Part shown: positions 27,356 to 38,600 of the stretch, piece by piece
Numbering within the stretch: position 1 is the stretch's first letter
Layout: every line of letters begins with the position of its first letter
NCBI GenBank assembly: GCA_013398055.1
Contig: VZRS01009608.1
Coordinates: 304,064-368,063, forward strand
From: Ifrita kowaldi
Taxonomy: Eukaryota; Chordata; Aves; Passeriformes; Cinclosomatidae
Length of the DNA stretch: 64,000 bases
Reading direction: 5' to 3'
Made by a program: the position numbers and the translations under genes
Notes under the pieces: generated by a model
What the model saw: only the letters and a program-made list of their open reading frames with translations
Database searches by the model: none
What the model was told of the DNA's origin: nothing

Positions 27356-30300
27356 CTGAAACACAAACTCACGCTCTAACTGCATTGCTGTGGCACCTTA
27401 AATCACATTTTGCAACATTTGACAACAATCGAAAGAGTACAGTCATGCTGCAGTTCAGTTAAATGCATAGGAAATACTGTAGTGGAATGTTAAAAAAATA
27501 TTTTGGTGAATCGTTAAGCAAAATCTAGCACCGCAAACTTGCTAAGATTTGTCCCAGAGGTCAGGAGAAAGCAATGAACTATATTGATCAGTGTCAGCTT
27601 TTTTACAAGGCAATACTGTATTCTTCTCCAAGTTTTCAAGCAGCAACTGTTCTTATGAACAAAGTGTATGTATATTCACAAAGCAATGCTGAACTTAAAA
27701 GACAAACTCAGCTAATAATCAATTCTTTTTTTTGTACAAAATATGATTTATCATGCCTGGGTGATTAAACCTATGAATTTGTGCACTCAATTAACACTTA
27801 ATGTTACATAGGTTTCCAATTTATACATAACATTACAATGAAGAAGCAAAATTCTCTTCTTCCATGAATTAACATTCAGTTGTATGTAACAGTAATTCCA
27901 GCTGTTCAATTAAGCAAAAAGGACAAACAAACACACATTGGAAAGGAATTGAGTGCAGTGATGCATTGATTATCAAACTGTGAAAACAGCAGAGCTTCCT
28001 GTTCAATGGACCACGGTGTTATATCAACCATTTCCAAATGATCTCAGCATGCCAATTAACAACCCCAGCCCAGGCCCGCTGATAACACAAACACGATTTA
28101 CGTCCCAATTAGAATTCTCCCCCCCAGCACCCTCTGGGACAGGGGGCTGCTGTGGTGCCTGCCCTACACCTACCCCCTTCCTAACAAAGAGCTGAATAAG
28201 ACAGTATCAGCTCACTCAGCTTTGAATAAAATTCACTCTTTTGCTGAAGTGTTCCCTTTAATGGATTGATTTTTTTTTTTTTGGAAGGCTGCATTCACCC
28301 AAGATATTGTGCTGAAGCAGGAAGAATAGGCCACAATGTGTCAGCCTTTACTGTAACAGTAGAACATTTTTACTGCAGTAACTTTTGTGGGTTTTCTATT
28401 TTGATTTTGCAAATAGAAATTCACTCTTTTCAGAATAGCAATCTGAACTACTTTCACAAGCTATTTCCCCTTCGACCACTTTGCTTGGCAGAATGGCTTT
28501 CATCCCTACCACATGTAAACCTTTGTGGGTTTGAAGATTTGAAGCAGGTTGGGTTTGGAAATCAATCGTTCAGCTGACAATGCCACATCACCCCAAGAAT
28601 AAACACGAGTTTTACATACACTGACAGCTCATTAGAAACTCCAGGCTTTGAATTGTCAGCTTATTTGAAGAACATTCTTTCTGACTTTTTTTCAAGTGCT
28701 CACACAGAGCACAGGACATGTCCCTCCCTGCTCCTGGCCAGCTCCCTGCCAGCAGCAATTGTGTCACACAAGCCCTGGGATCAGGCAGGAATAAGCATCT
28801 CCTAATACCCCACGTGCCCTCTCCTCTGCTCCTCTGTGCACACAGAGGCAGTGAGACAAAACACCTTCTCATTCCAGATCACTTGGGTTTTATAAACCAG
28901 CAGAAGGCTATCACTGTCAGAAATGTACAACAGGCACACACTGCTGCAGATATGTACATTCAGGCCTTCAGATATCAAATAATGTCACCAGGTACAAACT
29001 AAGCCAATAGACAGCGAGGCTGAGAGGAGATAAATGCAAACTGCACTCAGGCTGGCCTGTGTCAAAGGAAGAGAGGTGAGAGATGATACAAATTTATCTG
29101 TTCTCCCCTCCTGGTTTTTGACGGCTAAATAAGACACTTTTATTTCCCTTTTTTCTTTCTATTTTTTCCCCCCGAGTACTGATATGAGGAAGATACTGGA
29201 ATTTGTTTTTATGACCCAGTCCTGGCAACGTGTGGCAGATCCGCAGTCTGACATGGTTCTGTTCACCAGGGTGTCCAACTCCTTTGCTTGTCCTGATGTT
29301 CACTCCTAAAACCCCTGACTTCAAAGTGAGATCCACTCCTGATCAATCCAACTCTGCACGTAACAGCTCCCACCATGGTATGGAATTGGGAACCATGAGC
29401 AGTTCTGAATGGGAGAGAAATGAGACAGGCTGTTCACACAGCAGCTGATCTGAAATCTGGCGGGCTCTGTGAGGATTGGTTTTCTATCCTTTATTTAACT
29501 ATCGCCAAAAATTGGTCAGTGTGTGAGGAGAGACCTTTTCTTGCTCCCTAAACATAAGAGCTACATTCCTTTTATGCCTACATTTTGATTTGCTTTCAAA
29601 GAATTTCTGCTGAACAGGGAAGCTGGACTCTGAACTTTATTAAGATGTTTTGGATTCAGCAATCAGTCTGACATTTATGAGAGCCCTGGCAAGAATGAGT
29701 ATAAAGCAATACAAATAAAAAAAGATTGAAGGCATCAAATTTGCCTGAATTCTCTGGAGAACTAAAAAAGCAGGATGTGTTTGGTTATCAGGGCAAATCT
29801 AATTCCCTACCATCCCATGTCATGAATTCATAATTTTAAAATAAACTATCATAAATTACACATTAAAATATGCTTAAGCAAATTATTTTTATGGAGGTTG
29901 TGTTCTGCAGTTTTGGTGTTGTACGGTTTTCTCATTGTTTTACTTCAATTACTTCAGGTGATTTTTGATTACTGCAGGAAGAAAATACTTGGAGGTACAC
30001 TTTACATTGGGAATCGGGGTAGGAATCTGGTTCAAACCCTGAACTGAACCTTCTGTGACAAGTTCTACTTGGCAAATTTTGTCTAATTTTGAATTTGGCT
30101 GCTATTTTAGATTAAGAATACACCAGTAATCTTCACTACATATACATCTCTTGAGTAACATTATATATTTATCCTCATGCTTTAGACTATATTGCAAAAA
30201 AAAATACTTAGAACAAAATTATGTAATAATTACATAAAAAATAAATAACAATTTTCAATTCCTATATATTAGAAATGTTTTAGGAATTGTTTTTTTCCTC

Positions 30301-30660
30301 TTATATTTACATTCAGGCAGGAAGTACCTGACTTTTATGCTTGGCATATTATTTTGAAAATAATAAATTCAGAGTCTATTATGAAAAAATGCTACTGCCT
30401 TATCCATGCTCCCATATTTGCTACTTCCAGAACAATGATCAAACAGTGTTACAGCAGCTTCAGCAGTTTTAAAAACTAAGAATAGCATCGCTCTTTGCGA
30501 CTTTGTGACTGAATCTGGAAAATAAAATGCAACTAGTGGACTATTTTTGCCATTTGTACACACAGAATCCGTTTTCTCAGCTAATTATTTGAGTATCAGT
30601 ATGATTTTACATGAGTCTACATTCAGCATGGTGATGTTTTCCCATCAGTGGGTGTCATAC
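27356..30660 (-). other. RBFOX1: RBFOX1 intron between M43 and the 65-nt exon
   Basis: A 3.3 kb intron with a GC-richer patch near 28690-28860 and otherwise AT-rich sequence. GCATG on the transcribed strand occurs at 30405-30409, preceded by A (AGCATG), about 250 nt downstream of M43. No gene or recognisable repeat was seen. Confidence 0.85.
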
Positions 30661-30703
30661 CTGTGGTAACTTATTGCCATACACAGGCTCCTGCAACACT
30701 GCT
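30661..30703 (-). CDS. RBFOX1: RBFOX1 muscle-type alternative exon M43
   Basis: A 43-nt exon between CTTTCTTTATAG and CAG/GTATGA. Joined to the GG left by the 133-nt exon it reads G-AVLQEPVYGNKLPQ and ends in phase 0. EPVYGNKL-Q is the peptide of the exon described in mammals as the muscle-specific 43-nt alternative to B40. Length and phase both match. The first residues (AVLQ) differ from VVYQ as I recall it in mammals. The acceptor region TATAG-AGCAG holds a second AG five bases downstream. I chose the first because it gives the family's 43 nt and keeps the frame. If spliced after B40 instead of replacing it, the exon is read in another frame and contains TAA at 30673-30671. Confidence 0.93.
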
Positions 30704-32209
30704 CTATAAAGAAAGAGAAATGGGATGATTTGAATGAGGAAGGAAGCATGGAAAGAAAGATGTAAGGAAGGAATTTAGGCAAATTCCCCAGAGCAATTCA
30801 TTAGAATTTTCCTCTCAATGTTTTATACATCTCTGGCTCAGGCAAACAGAAAAAGAGCAGTGGGATCTGTCAGAAATTAGTTGCTGGTTTTTATAGAGAA
30901 ATCTTAATCGATTTTAGAAAGAAATCATACACATTTTGAATAAGATGATAAAATGGAAATGAACAGAAAATTAAATACAAATGAATTTTTAATAAAGTGT
31001 GCATATCTACAGTAAGGCTAACTTCCACAAAAAACTTATGCAGACAGAATCCAGAGATTACAAAGCCACATATCCATGTGTGTACCTCCTCATAAAACAG
31101 CCAAATTACGTTTTTGCAGTGATCTCAGATGTACTGACACACAAAGTGACTCTAAATGATGAGTAATTTCTTGTTATTTTTTTCTATTAGCTACATATTT
31201 AATATTTCATATGAATGTTGAGAGTTCATTTTCCTCAATTTATACTTCCTATACTTCCTTTCACTCAACAATCTCAGAGCATTTTGTGAGCATAAATTAA
31301 TCAAGGTTCCAAACCTTCTCTAGTATTGAGAATTAGACTTGCCTTATTAAATACAAATAGAAGAATGGTATTAAAAATTACACGAATTAGACCCAGAGCT
31401 GCAGAATATAGAAGCTGTCAGCTCCTTTTCCTTCACTCACATGCTGTTGAGATTTAAACATTTGTTCTGCCCACTGAATAAAACTTGGACTGGAAGAATT
31501 AAAAAGAAACAAACCCCCAGTTTGTGCTGGCTCAAATGCTAGAACAGGCCTGTGTGCAAGGCTTGGGGCATTTCTGTATCGTGTTCCCAGAGGTAGCTGC
31601 TGCCTCAGAGAAACTCTTATTAAACTATCCAGGCACCACCTGCATTAATTCCAGCCAAAGACAATCACCAGGACTGCTCTGGTACCTTTGTGAAGGTACT
31701 GTTTATGTCACAAATAAAGATGAGATGAAAAAACATTTCATCCCTACCTATCCAAACTTTTTAAAAGGTGTCATGGACTGCTCCAGCACACAGAGCAGTG
31801 GAAGGAACAACCCACTGCTCCCTGGGGACCCATCTGCCCTTGGCAAAGTCATTTCTCCACTTCTTGCTCTCTTTCTGTAAGCCACAGGAAATGGCACACC
31901 CTTCCATTTGCAAAGCACAAAAAATCCTTGGTTCCTTAAACAAAAACTTCAGTGCTATCTGCATAGCCTTGTTTTTCACATCGGAACAGTAATGCCTTTC
32001 AGGGGACCTGATGGCTTCGAGGGACTTCTACCTGGGGTCAGGGGAATGTTGCTTAGATAATTACCTGGGCTTTTCCCTTGGGAAACAAATATATCCTCCA
32101 TCCCTCTATCCTGGCTTTGAGCTAAAGGTGATGGCAATAGCTACTCGGAAATAGTCTCATTCCATACCCCGACCACAAAAATCTGCCTTATTCTTGCTCA
32201 GCAGCATTT

Positions 32210-32229
32210 AAAAAAAAAAAAAAAAAAAA
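32210..32229. repeat. Poly-A run (A20)
   Basis: Twenty A on the plus strand, followed by gaaaaagcag. No upstream CR1 or retrogene body is recognisable. Confidence 0.9.
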
Positions 32230-35200
32230 GAAAAAGCAGAACCAAAGTTTTAAACCTATACATGTCTATTTTACCATGGATTCTCTCCAGCTGCAGTATC
32301 CCAGGTCCAGAATCCTGGGAAGTTTGGAAAACCTTGCTGTGAGCTGTAGGAATGACTAATGGCCGTGGTTAAACCCGTACCCAGGGACTTCTGGAGCTGG
32401 TGGTGACAGGCTGTGGAAGGTTCTTGTGTTTCCAAGCCTTCCCACATTTCAGGTGTGGATTGATGACTGACATATTCTGGAAACATTCTTTATGACAATG
32501 GCAATAAAAAAAGGGAACATATTTAAGATAAAGCAGAGCAAAAGTGTAGAGCTATTATTCTAACTGCATATTTCTGAGACTGTTACTATTTTTTGCTTCA
32601 TTTTGTGGAGTGTTATTTTCTTATTTTCACAGGTGTCAATCTTCATCTAAGAACTTCTATATTTGCTGGCAGGCAACTTTAATTCTCTTTTAATGACTTT
32701 TTCTCTTAGTGAATCAATACTTAATTTTAAAAGGTCTTCCTTACTTCCTAATAATCTCCTTTATTTTTCCTACTCAAAGGCACATTTTAAAGGGAATTCA
32801 ATAGCTCAGCTATTTCAGAAGGATTATTACATTCCATATGGAATTATATGAAATATAGAATATATTATATTACATCTAGAATCATGGCTGTTGATTTTTC
32901 ACTTTAGACTCTACTTTCCACCTGTTTTTATATATGTAATCTCTTCTATTCCACTGGTTAGTATTGACCAGCTGTGGATATTTGCTGTTCTTGGTTCACC
33001 CTGCAGTTTTTACCCAGCCAGTACCTTTTTGTATCTCCCCTCTCTCCTTTTCCCTAAACCTTTGGTTTCTCTCACCAAAGGCTCTGTTGATCCCAAGTTA
33101 TGCAAAGAATAGCACAGTCCATATTTCTATTGTTTCTCAGCGTACTCAGAGCAGGATGCCACCCACGCTGATAGACCCATTAATGCATATTTTTGATCTG
33201 ACTTTTCACTATTGTGTGCCTCTTGTTTTGCTTTCTGTGGTATTTCTAAGGCTCCTTTCTCTCCAATCTACTATTAAACCCTACGTCGCTTAAATGTTTT
33301 TTCTTCTTTTTTCACAGAGCATTTATCACTTCACAAAGCTTCAGCTTTGCACTTAAAATGAAAAGCTGAGTAGAACTATGTCATAAACAACTGGGATTTA
33401 ATAAATAACTCGGTCTGCTGCAAACTGCTACACTAAGAACTAATACACTGTGAATTTTAAGGTTTCATTTGATTTATGCCAATTCTTTCTATCTCTAACT
33501 CCCTCCCCTGCAAATGCTTTATATGCAAGAAGGCACAAATGTGAACAAAAATTATTTATAAAATAAAAAGATTTGTATGTTATAAAGAAATTAAATTTCC
33601 AGAAGTGTTTTAATTGTCATCTGCTATAAACATTCTATTGCATGAAGAGAACTAAGGTATGCAATCAGAAATACAAAGCTGCAACTGAGTGAAAACCAGT
33701 GCAGTTATTCCGTTTCCTAATGCACACAACTATTGCAGACAACAAAACTGAGGCTATACTAAAAATTAGGAATTTATTCAGTATCCTTCCCATTGAAATC
33801 ACCCTCCATTTGGAAACAAAATGCTAAGGTCTATGAGAGGGTGTGAGGCCACTTAAAAATAATATTGTCAATCACCAGAGATATTCCTGGCTTTCAGCAG
33901 CAGTGGGTTCCATACCTACAAACTGCTCCAGTAACATTTAGACCCCACCTATTCTCTCCCACTGAGTCCTCCTGAGAAAGGTGTCTTGTTGCCCTGAAGA
34001 TTTCTGGGTTGGTAAACTGAGCAAAATGGATGTCAAACTCTTTGGGCAGTATGAAGGAACATGAAAATTGGAAGCCACACTTGAAGAAATTCCACACTGT
34101 AACATGTGTCCCATAGACCTCAAAAATTGTGCTGCAACAGGTTTGGGTGAGATTAGAGCCACTTGTTTGGCTTGAGCAAACCTTTGGCCTGTGGGTGATT
34201 CTTGTGTTGCAAACAGTATCTTACTGACATCATCACTGAGTACATGGGGACAGGACTTTACCCCCGCTAAATTATCTTAAATATGTTTTTAAGCTGCACA
34301 AGTCAATTTTCAGATAAGGATCAGCCTTTCCATCTCCATCAGGAAACCAAAACCTACTTCATCCATAAATTCAAATTGTTTTCCTTCTTTACATAAAACT
34401 TACTAACAGAAATGGTTCCCTTCGGAATAGTTCTAGAAGATTGCTGATAATGAACACAAGGGATGTTTCCTAGCACTGCCTATTTAATTTTTCATATTCC
34501 TACAAATTTCAACTCATCCACCTCATTTTATCTCAACTGAGGCAGTACAAGTAGGTTACAGAAAGTTGTCTGGTGAAACAAAGATGATACCTCTAACTTA
34601 GGACCAGATTGCCTTATTAAAATAATAACAAAAGTAAAATATTGCTCACTACCAGTGAAATATTTTACGTCTACACCTAAGGTATAATAATTAATTATTT
34701 TAGAAGAGTAAAATTTAGCCTCAACCCCCTGACACCTGTTGCATACTCAGACATATGAAGCTTCTTTGTATACATTCAAGATAAAAAGTTGGTAAGAAAA
34801 AATAATGCATGAAGAATGAAAAATATAGCAAAAAAATTGTAAAAGCATTATTTAAAATGAAATTAGTGAACAATTAGGTATGATGGATCCAGGACTATGA
34901 ATCTTTCCTAATAAATTATCCACTTGTATCGTGAGAAATCTCTACCCATCTCCTTTAAACTGAAATTAGTGAATTTCAGAAGTGCAATTTTTGGAAGTCT
35001 ACTCACATTGCTGACAATAAATTGCCGTATCTTAAACTTTCTATGCCATTAAGCTCTACTATCACCATGGCACCTACATACATCCAGTGCTGGCTGGATT
35101 TGGGAAACCTGTATCTCTCCATGAAGTACTTCCACACTTCAAGTATTCATAATATTCAGCTTGCCTTGATTTTTTTAAAAAAAGAGCTTGTGGGGATTTG

Positions 35201-35497
35201 CAAAAGAATGTTTCTGCTTTGCTTTATATTTTCTTTGAACTTCAATTACGAAGGGAGACGCCCCTCCACACACGCACACACATTTTTCACATCTTTTTGC
35301 ATTCATTCAGCATTTGATTGAAGAGTTAATTCAGCTCCACTGAACAATGATAGATGTAATGAACAGAAAGGTCTTCCAATGTGAGAGATATTCTTCTCAA
35401 TTCTTTCTGACAGGCAAGGGATGGTAAATAGACAAAACAGAGTCAAGCTAGGCAGCAAACTTGTAAAAAGAATGACTCTGGTAATGTACAAGGACAG

Positions 35498-35503
35498 CAT
35501 GCA
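35498..35503 (-). promoter_or_regulatory. UGCAUG downstream of exon B40
   Basis: catgca on the plus strand, TGCATG in the transcript, at intron positions +18 to +23 after the B40 donor. UGCAUG just downstream of an exon is the established enhancer position for Fox proteins, so inclusion of B40 may be promoted by RBFOX1 itself or a paralogue. Regulation here is inference. Confidence 0.6.
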
Positions 35504-35520
35504 CATCAATGAATACTTAC

Positions 35521-35560
35521 ATAAATGTCTGCACCATAAAATCCATCCTGGTATACAACA
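35521..35560 (-). CDS. RBFOX1: RBFOX1 brain-type alternative exon B40
   Basis: A 40-nt exon between an acceptor ending CATCCTTGCAG and a strong donor TAT/GTAAGT. Joined to the preceding GG it reads G-VVYQDGFYGADIY, the peptide of the brain-enriched 40-nt alternative exon of mammalian RBFOX1. RBFOX2 has ADLY at the end, supporting RBFOX1. It ends in phase 0 and joins directly to GGYAAYRYAQP. It lies upstream of M43 in the transcript, and the two are interchangeable in phase (40 and 43 are both 1 modulo 3). UGCAUG copies lie at +18 and about -50 relative to the exon. Confidence 0.96.
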
Positions 35561-35609
35561 CTGCAAGGATGCACACACAAAGAAAAACATCCATATTAGT
35601 GCATTTCCA

Positions 35610-35615
35610 CATGCA
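35610..35615 (-). promoter_or_regulatory. UGCAUG upstream of exon B40
   Basis: catgca on the plus strand, TGCATG in the transcript, 50-55 nt before the B40 acceptor. Upstream Fox sites usually silence an exon, so this copy could oppose the downstream one. Presence is observed; function is inferred. Confidence 0.5.
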
Positions 35616-38600
35616 AATGCCACCAACCCCTGCACAGCTGAGGTTAGTCTCTCACAAGAACAGAGGGGAGGGGGAAGGAAGGCACTCTTCACATTGGTTA
35701 AGGAGGTTGGTAGTAATTATCAGAAGTGAACCTGTACCAAATACATCGTCTTACCAAGTATGCCAAATGCTTAGTCAAAGGAAGGCAAAGCATGGCAGGA
35801 TTGGAAAAGACTTTTGATAAAGTTTGGGGGCTGTTTTCTTGCCTTGTTTTTAGTTTCAAGAAACCACATATTGACAGCGTTTTTTTCTTTCCTTTAAAAA
35901 TTTTCAGTGGGCCAATCCTATATCTGGTTTCAATACCTTAGCAAAAACTAACTCAAAGTCCTACTTTCTTGTCCTGAAATTATGCTGACCCTCTGAAATA
36001 AGAGAGTTACTTCTCATTACTTAGATGGTAAACAAAACACAGCCTAAGTTGAACTGGTAAGGGGAGTGGGTGAAATAATTATGCTGGTGGTGTTCTACCC
36101 ACTGGGTCAAATCTCAGTATTCAATGTACACAGAGGTGAGAGAATCCATAGGTACTGCATTGTTGTCTTGAGGCACATTTCCACTAGTGACATCAGGTCT
36201 GTTGAGAATTTCATGTTGCTATTCTTATTAAAAAAATATTAACTTTGCCTGCTTGAGCATTTTACAGCTTTGGCAAACATGCCAGTGGTTCTGAGCTCCC
36301 CTGTTTTGGTTGGTTGGATACATTACTTCTACTTCTCTCAAAAAAATGGGGTAACATTGCTGCAACCAGTTCACCCAGAGGTGGTCTCATTTCAGCTAAG
36401 ATCAATCATCAGTGCAAACAGTGAAAGATTCTAAACCCTTCAGGATAAATGATACAGTATGACAAAGACAGCTTAAATGATTACACTAAATAAAACTGGA
36501 ACTGCGCAACAGTGGCCTACCAATTGTGCCCATTAGGTCATTCCTGCAATTTTACATCCATTTGGCAGTTCTGCAACTTATAATGTGTATTTCCAGTATC
36601 AGAATCAACCCAAGCTGTTTCAAGAGCTAAATATGAGAGCACACAATAGGGTTTTTTTGCAACAATATTCTCAATTTCAGAATACTTTTATCTAGGAATA
36701 ATAGCTATTACCAAGTTGCTAGCCTAAGCCACTTTGCAATTCCAACACGAATTTTCACGTCAGAAATATAAGTGATCTATCGAGGTCAATGACCAAACCC
36801 CACAGGGCTGAGCTGGTATGTGTCAAGTCAGAATCACTTGAGAAAATCATAAATATGCATACATGCACACAGCAACATGGACAAAACCACACTGGTGACA
36901 AAAGTTTGCTATGGAATAATAATGGGTGAAAACTCAGCTCCACTAAAATCAGAGTGTCTGCCATTTGTTTCAGTAGGGTCAGACCTTTAGCCATATATTT
37001 TTCTATTTATTATGTCTGCAAAGCAAAATACGCAAAACCTGGTCTACACTGGCAGCTTGCAGAGAGCTCGTTATTTATGCTGCAGTGTACCTTCATTTTG
37101 GTTTTGGTTTGGATACTCTGATTACTTTAAAACACTCCATGTTTTTCTTTACCTGTTTGCACTAAGAAATAAAGCATTCCACATGACTGTGAGGTAGGAG
37201 CACAGGATCATGAACAGCATGGAAGGACTTGGATGAGATGACATACAAAGAATACTGAGTTTACTGGAGATGAAGGCCCCACAGCCACAACCCTCGGGTC
37301 CTCATATCCCTGTGCCACTCCTGCTGGAGATGGGAGAGGAGTCGGGGGAAGGTGGTTTAGGTTCTACCTCTGTTTATAACCATCTAACTGCACTTCAACA
37401 GGAAATAAATTAAATTCATTTTTCAAGTCAAGTCTGTTTTGCCCATGATGGCAGTTGGCAAGAAATGTCCCTGTCTTTATCTGAACCCAAGAGCTTTTCC
37501 ATCCTCCTTTCTCCCCCTGCACTCTTGAGGAGGGGGAAGGAGAGCACAGCTGGGTGAGGGTCTGGCAGCCAGCCGAGGTCAACCCATCACTGTACATTTA
37601 AACATCCTACTCTCAATTGCTACTAAATATTGCTATTCAGAAAATAATGTTTTTGAGAGAGCATGTGTCAGAAAGAGAAACTTTTTTCTTCCTCCTCTTG
37701 GTGATCTGTAGATACACAGCAAAGATGAATAGGGGCTGATAAATTTTTCATTCCTAAGTGCAGCTGGTTGTAATCTTGGACAGGTTCATTCATCCACCTC
37801 AGTCCTCCTTCCAGTCATGTACAGACAGAAACTTATTTTGAGTTCTAAATGAAACCACTTCATAAACACTATGCTGAAAAATGTACCCATCACTAAAATG
37901 AGACATATATGCATAACTCCATCATTAAACACAGTCAATATCAAGATGAAGTCACAATCAAGCAAATGAGTATAACAGTCCCAAGCAGGACTTGCACTAC
38001 AAAAAAATAGCAGCTGATTTTATCTTATTTCCTCGCTATGATCTTGTATTATGACAGTGATATTAAATAAAAACCCTTCTACTTCTCCTGAAGTTTGAGG
38101 AAAAGTAATTCTTAACACTTCCATAGGTTTTTCAGAGAATATTTCCTCTATTCAGTGTGCTTGTCATTCATTGACTGCTCACCAAATCTTACCGGGGGAG
38201 TCAAAAGTATTTTTTAACAGCACTCTTCATCAGAAGGACAAAGTGTGAACCACCAAGAACTATGTTTTGCTTTTTCTTCCTTTAGTATGTAAGTTTCCAA
38301 GGGGTTTTTTTGGTTAATTTGGTTTAATTTGCTTGGCTTATATCCCCCTTTTCTTTCTCTGAAGCTCTAGGCAGAAAAAAAATGTCTTGAGCATGGGAAG
38401 AGACTGAAGGCATCACACAGGGACCCATCTTACAACAGCTCCTTTTACACTTTATATTAAAAAAAATTATCTTGGTGGACAGGTAAATCTTGTGCTCCTT
38501 GTAAAACAAGACATGGATTTCAAATAGCCACATCACGGAAATCTGAATTACTTCACCCAGGGAATGGATATGTTAATGCACTTCCTGGAGGCATTAAAAT

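Larger units (their letters stand above)
30704..35520 (-). other. RBFOX1: RBFOX1 intron between B40 and M43
   Basis: A 4.8 kb intron separating the two alternative exons, too long for mutual exclusion by branch-site crowding. It contains an A20 run at 32210-32229 and a UGCAUG 18 nt past the B40 donor. No gene was identified; the 118-codon open frame at 31524-31880 is not recognisable. Confidence 0.85.

Noticed and set aside
31524..31880. A 118-codon plus-strand open frame.
   Set aside because: It lies in the B40-M43 intron in a GC-richer patch, has no family resemblance, and is antisense to the host gene.
32210..32229. A20 run as the tail of a processed pseudogene.
   Set aside because: No gene-like or LINE-like sequence precedes it and no target-site duplication was seen.
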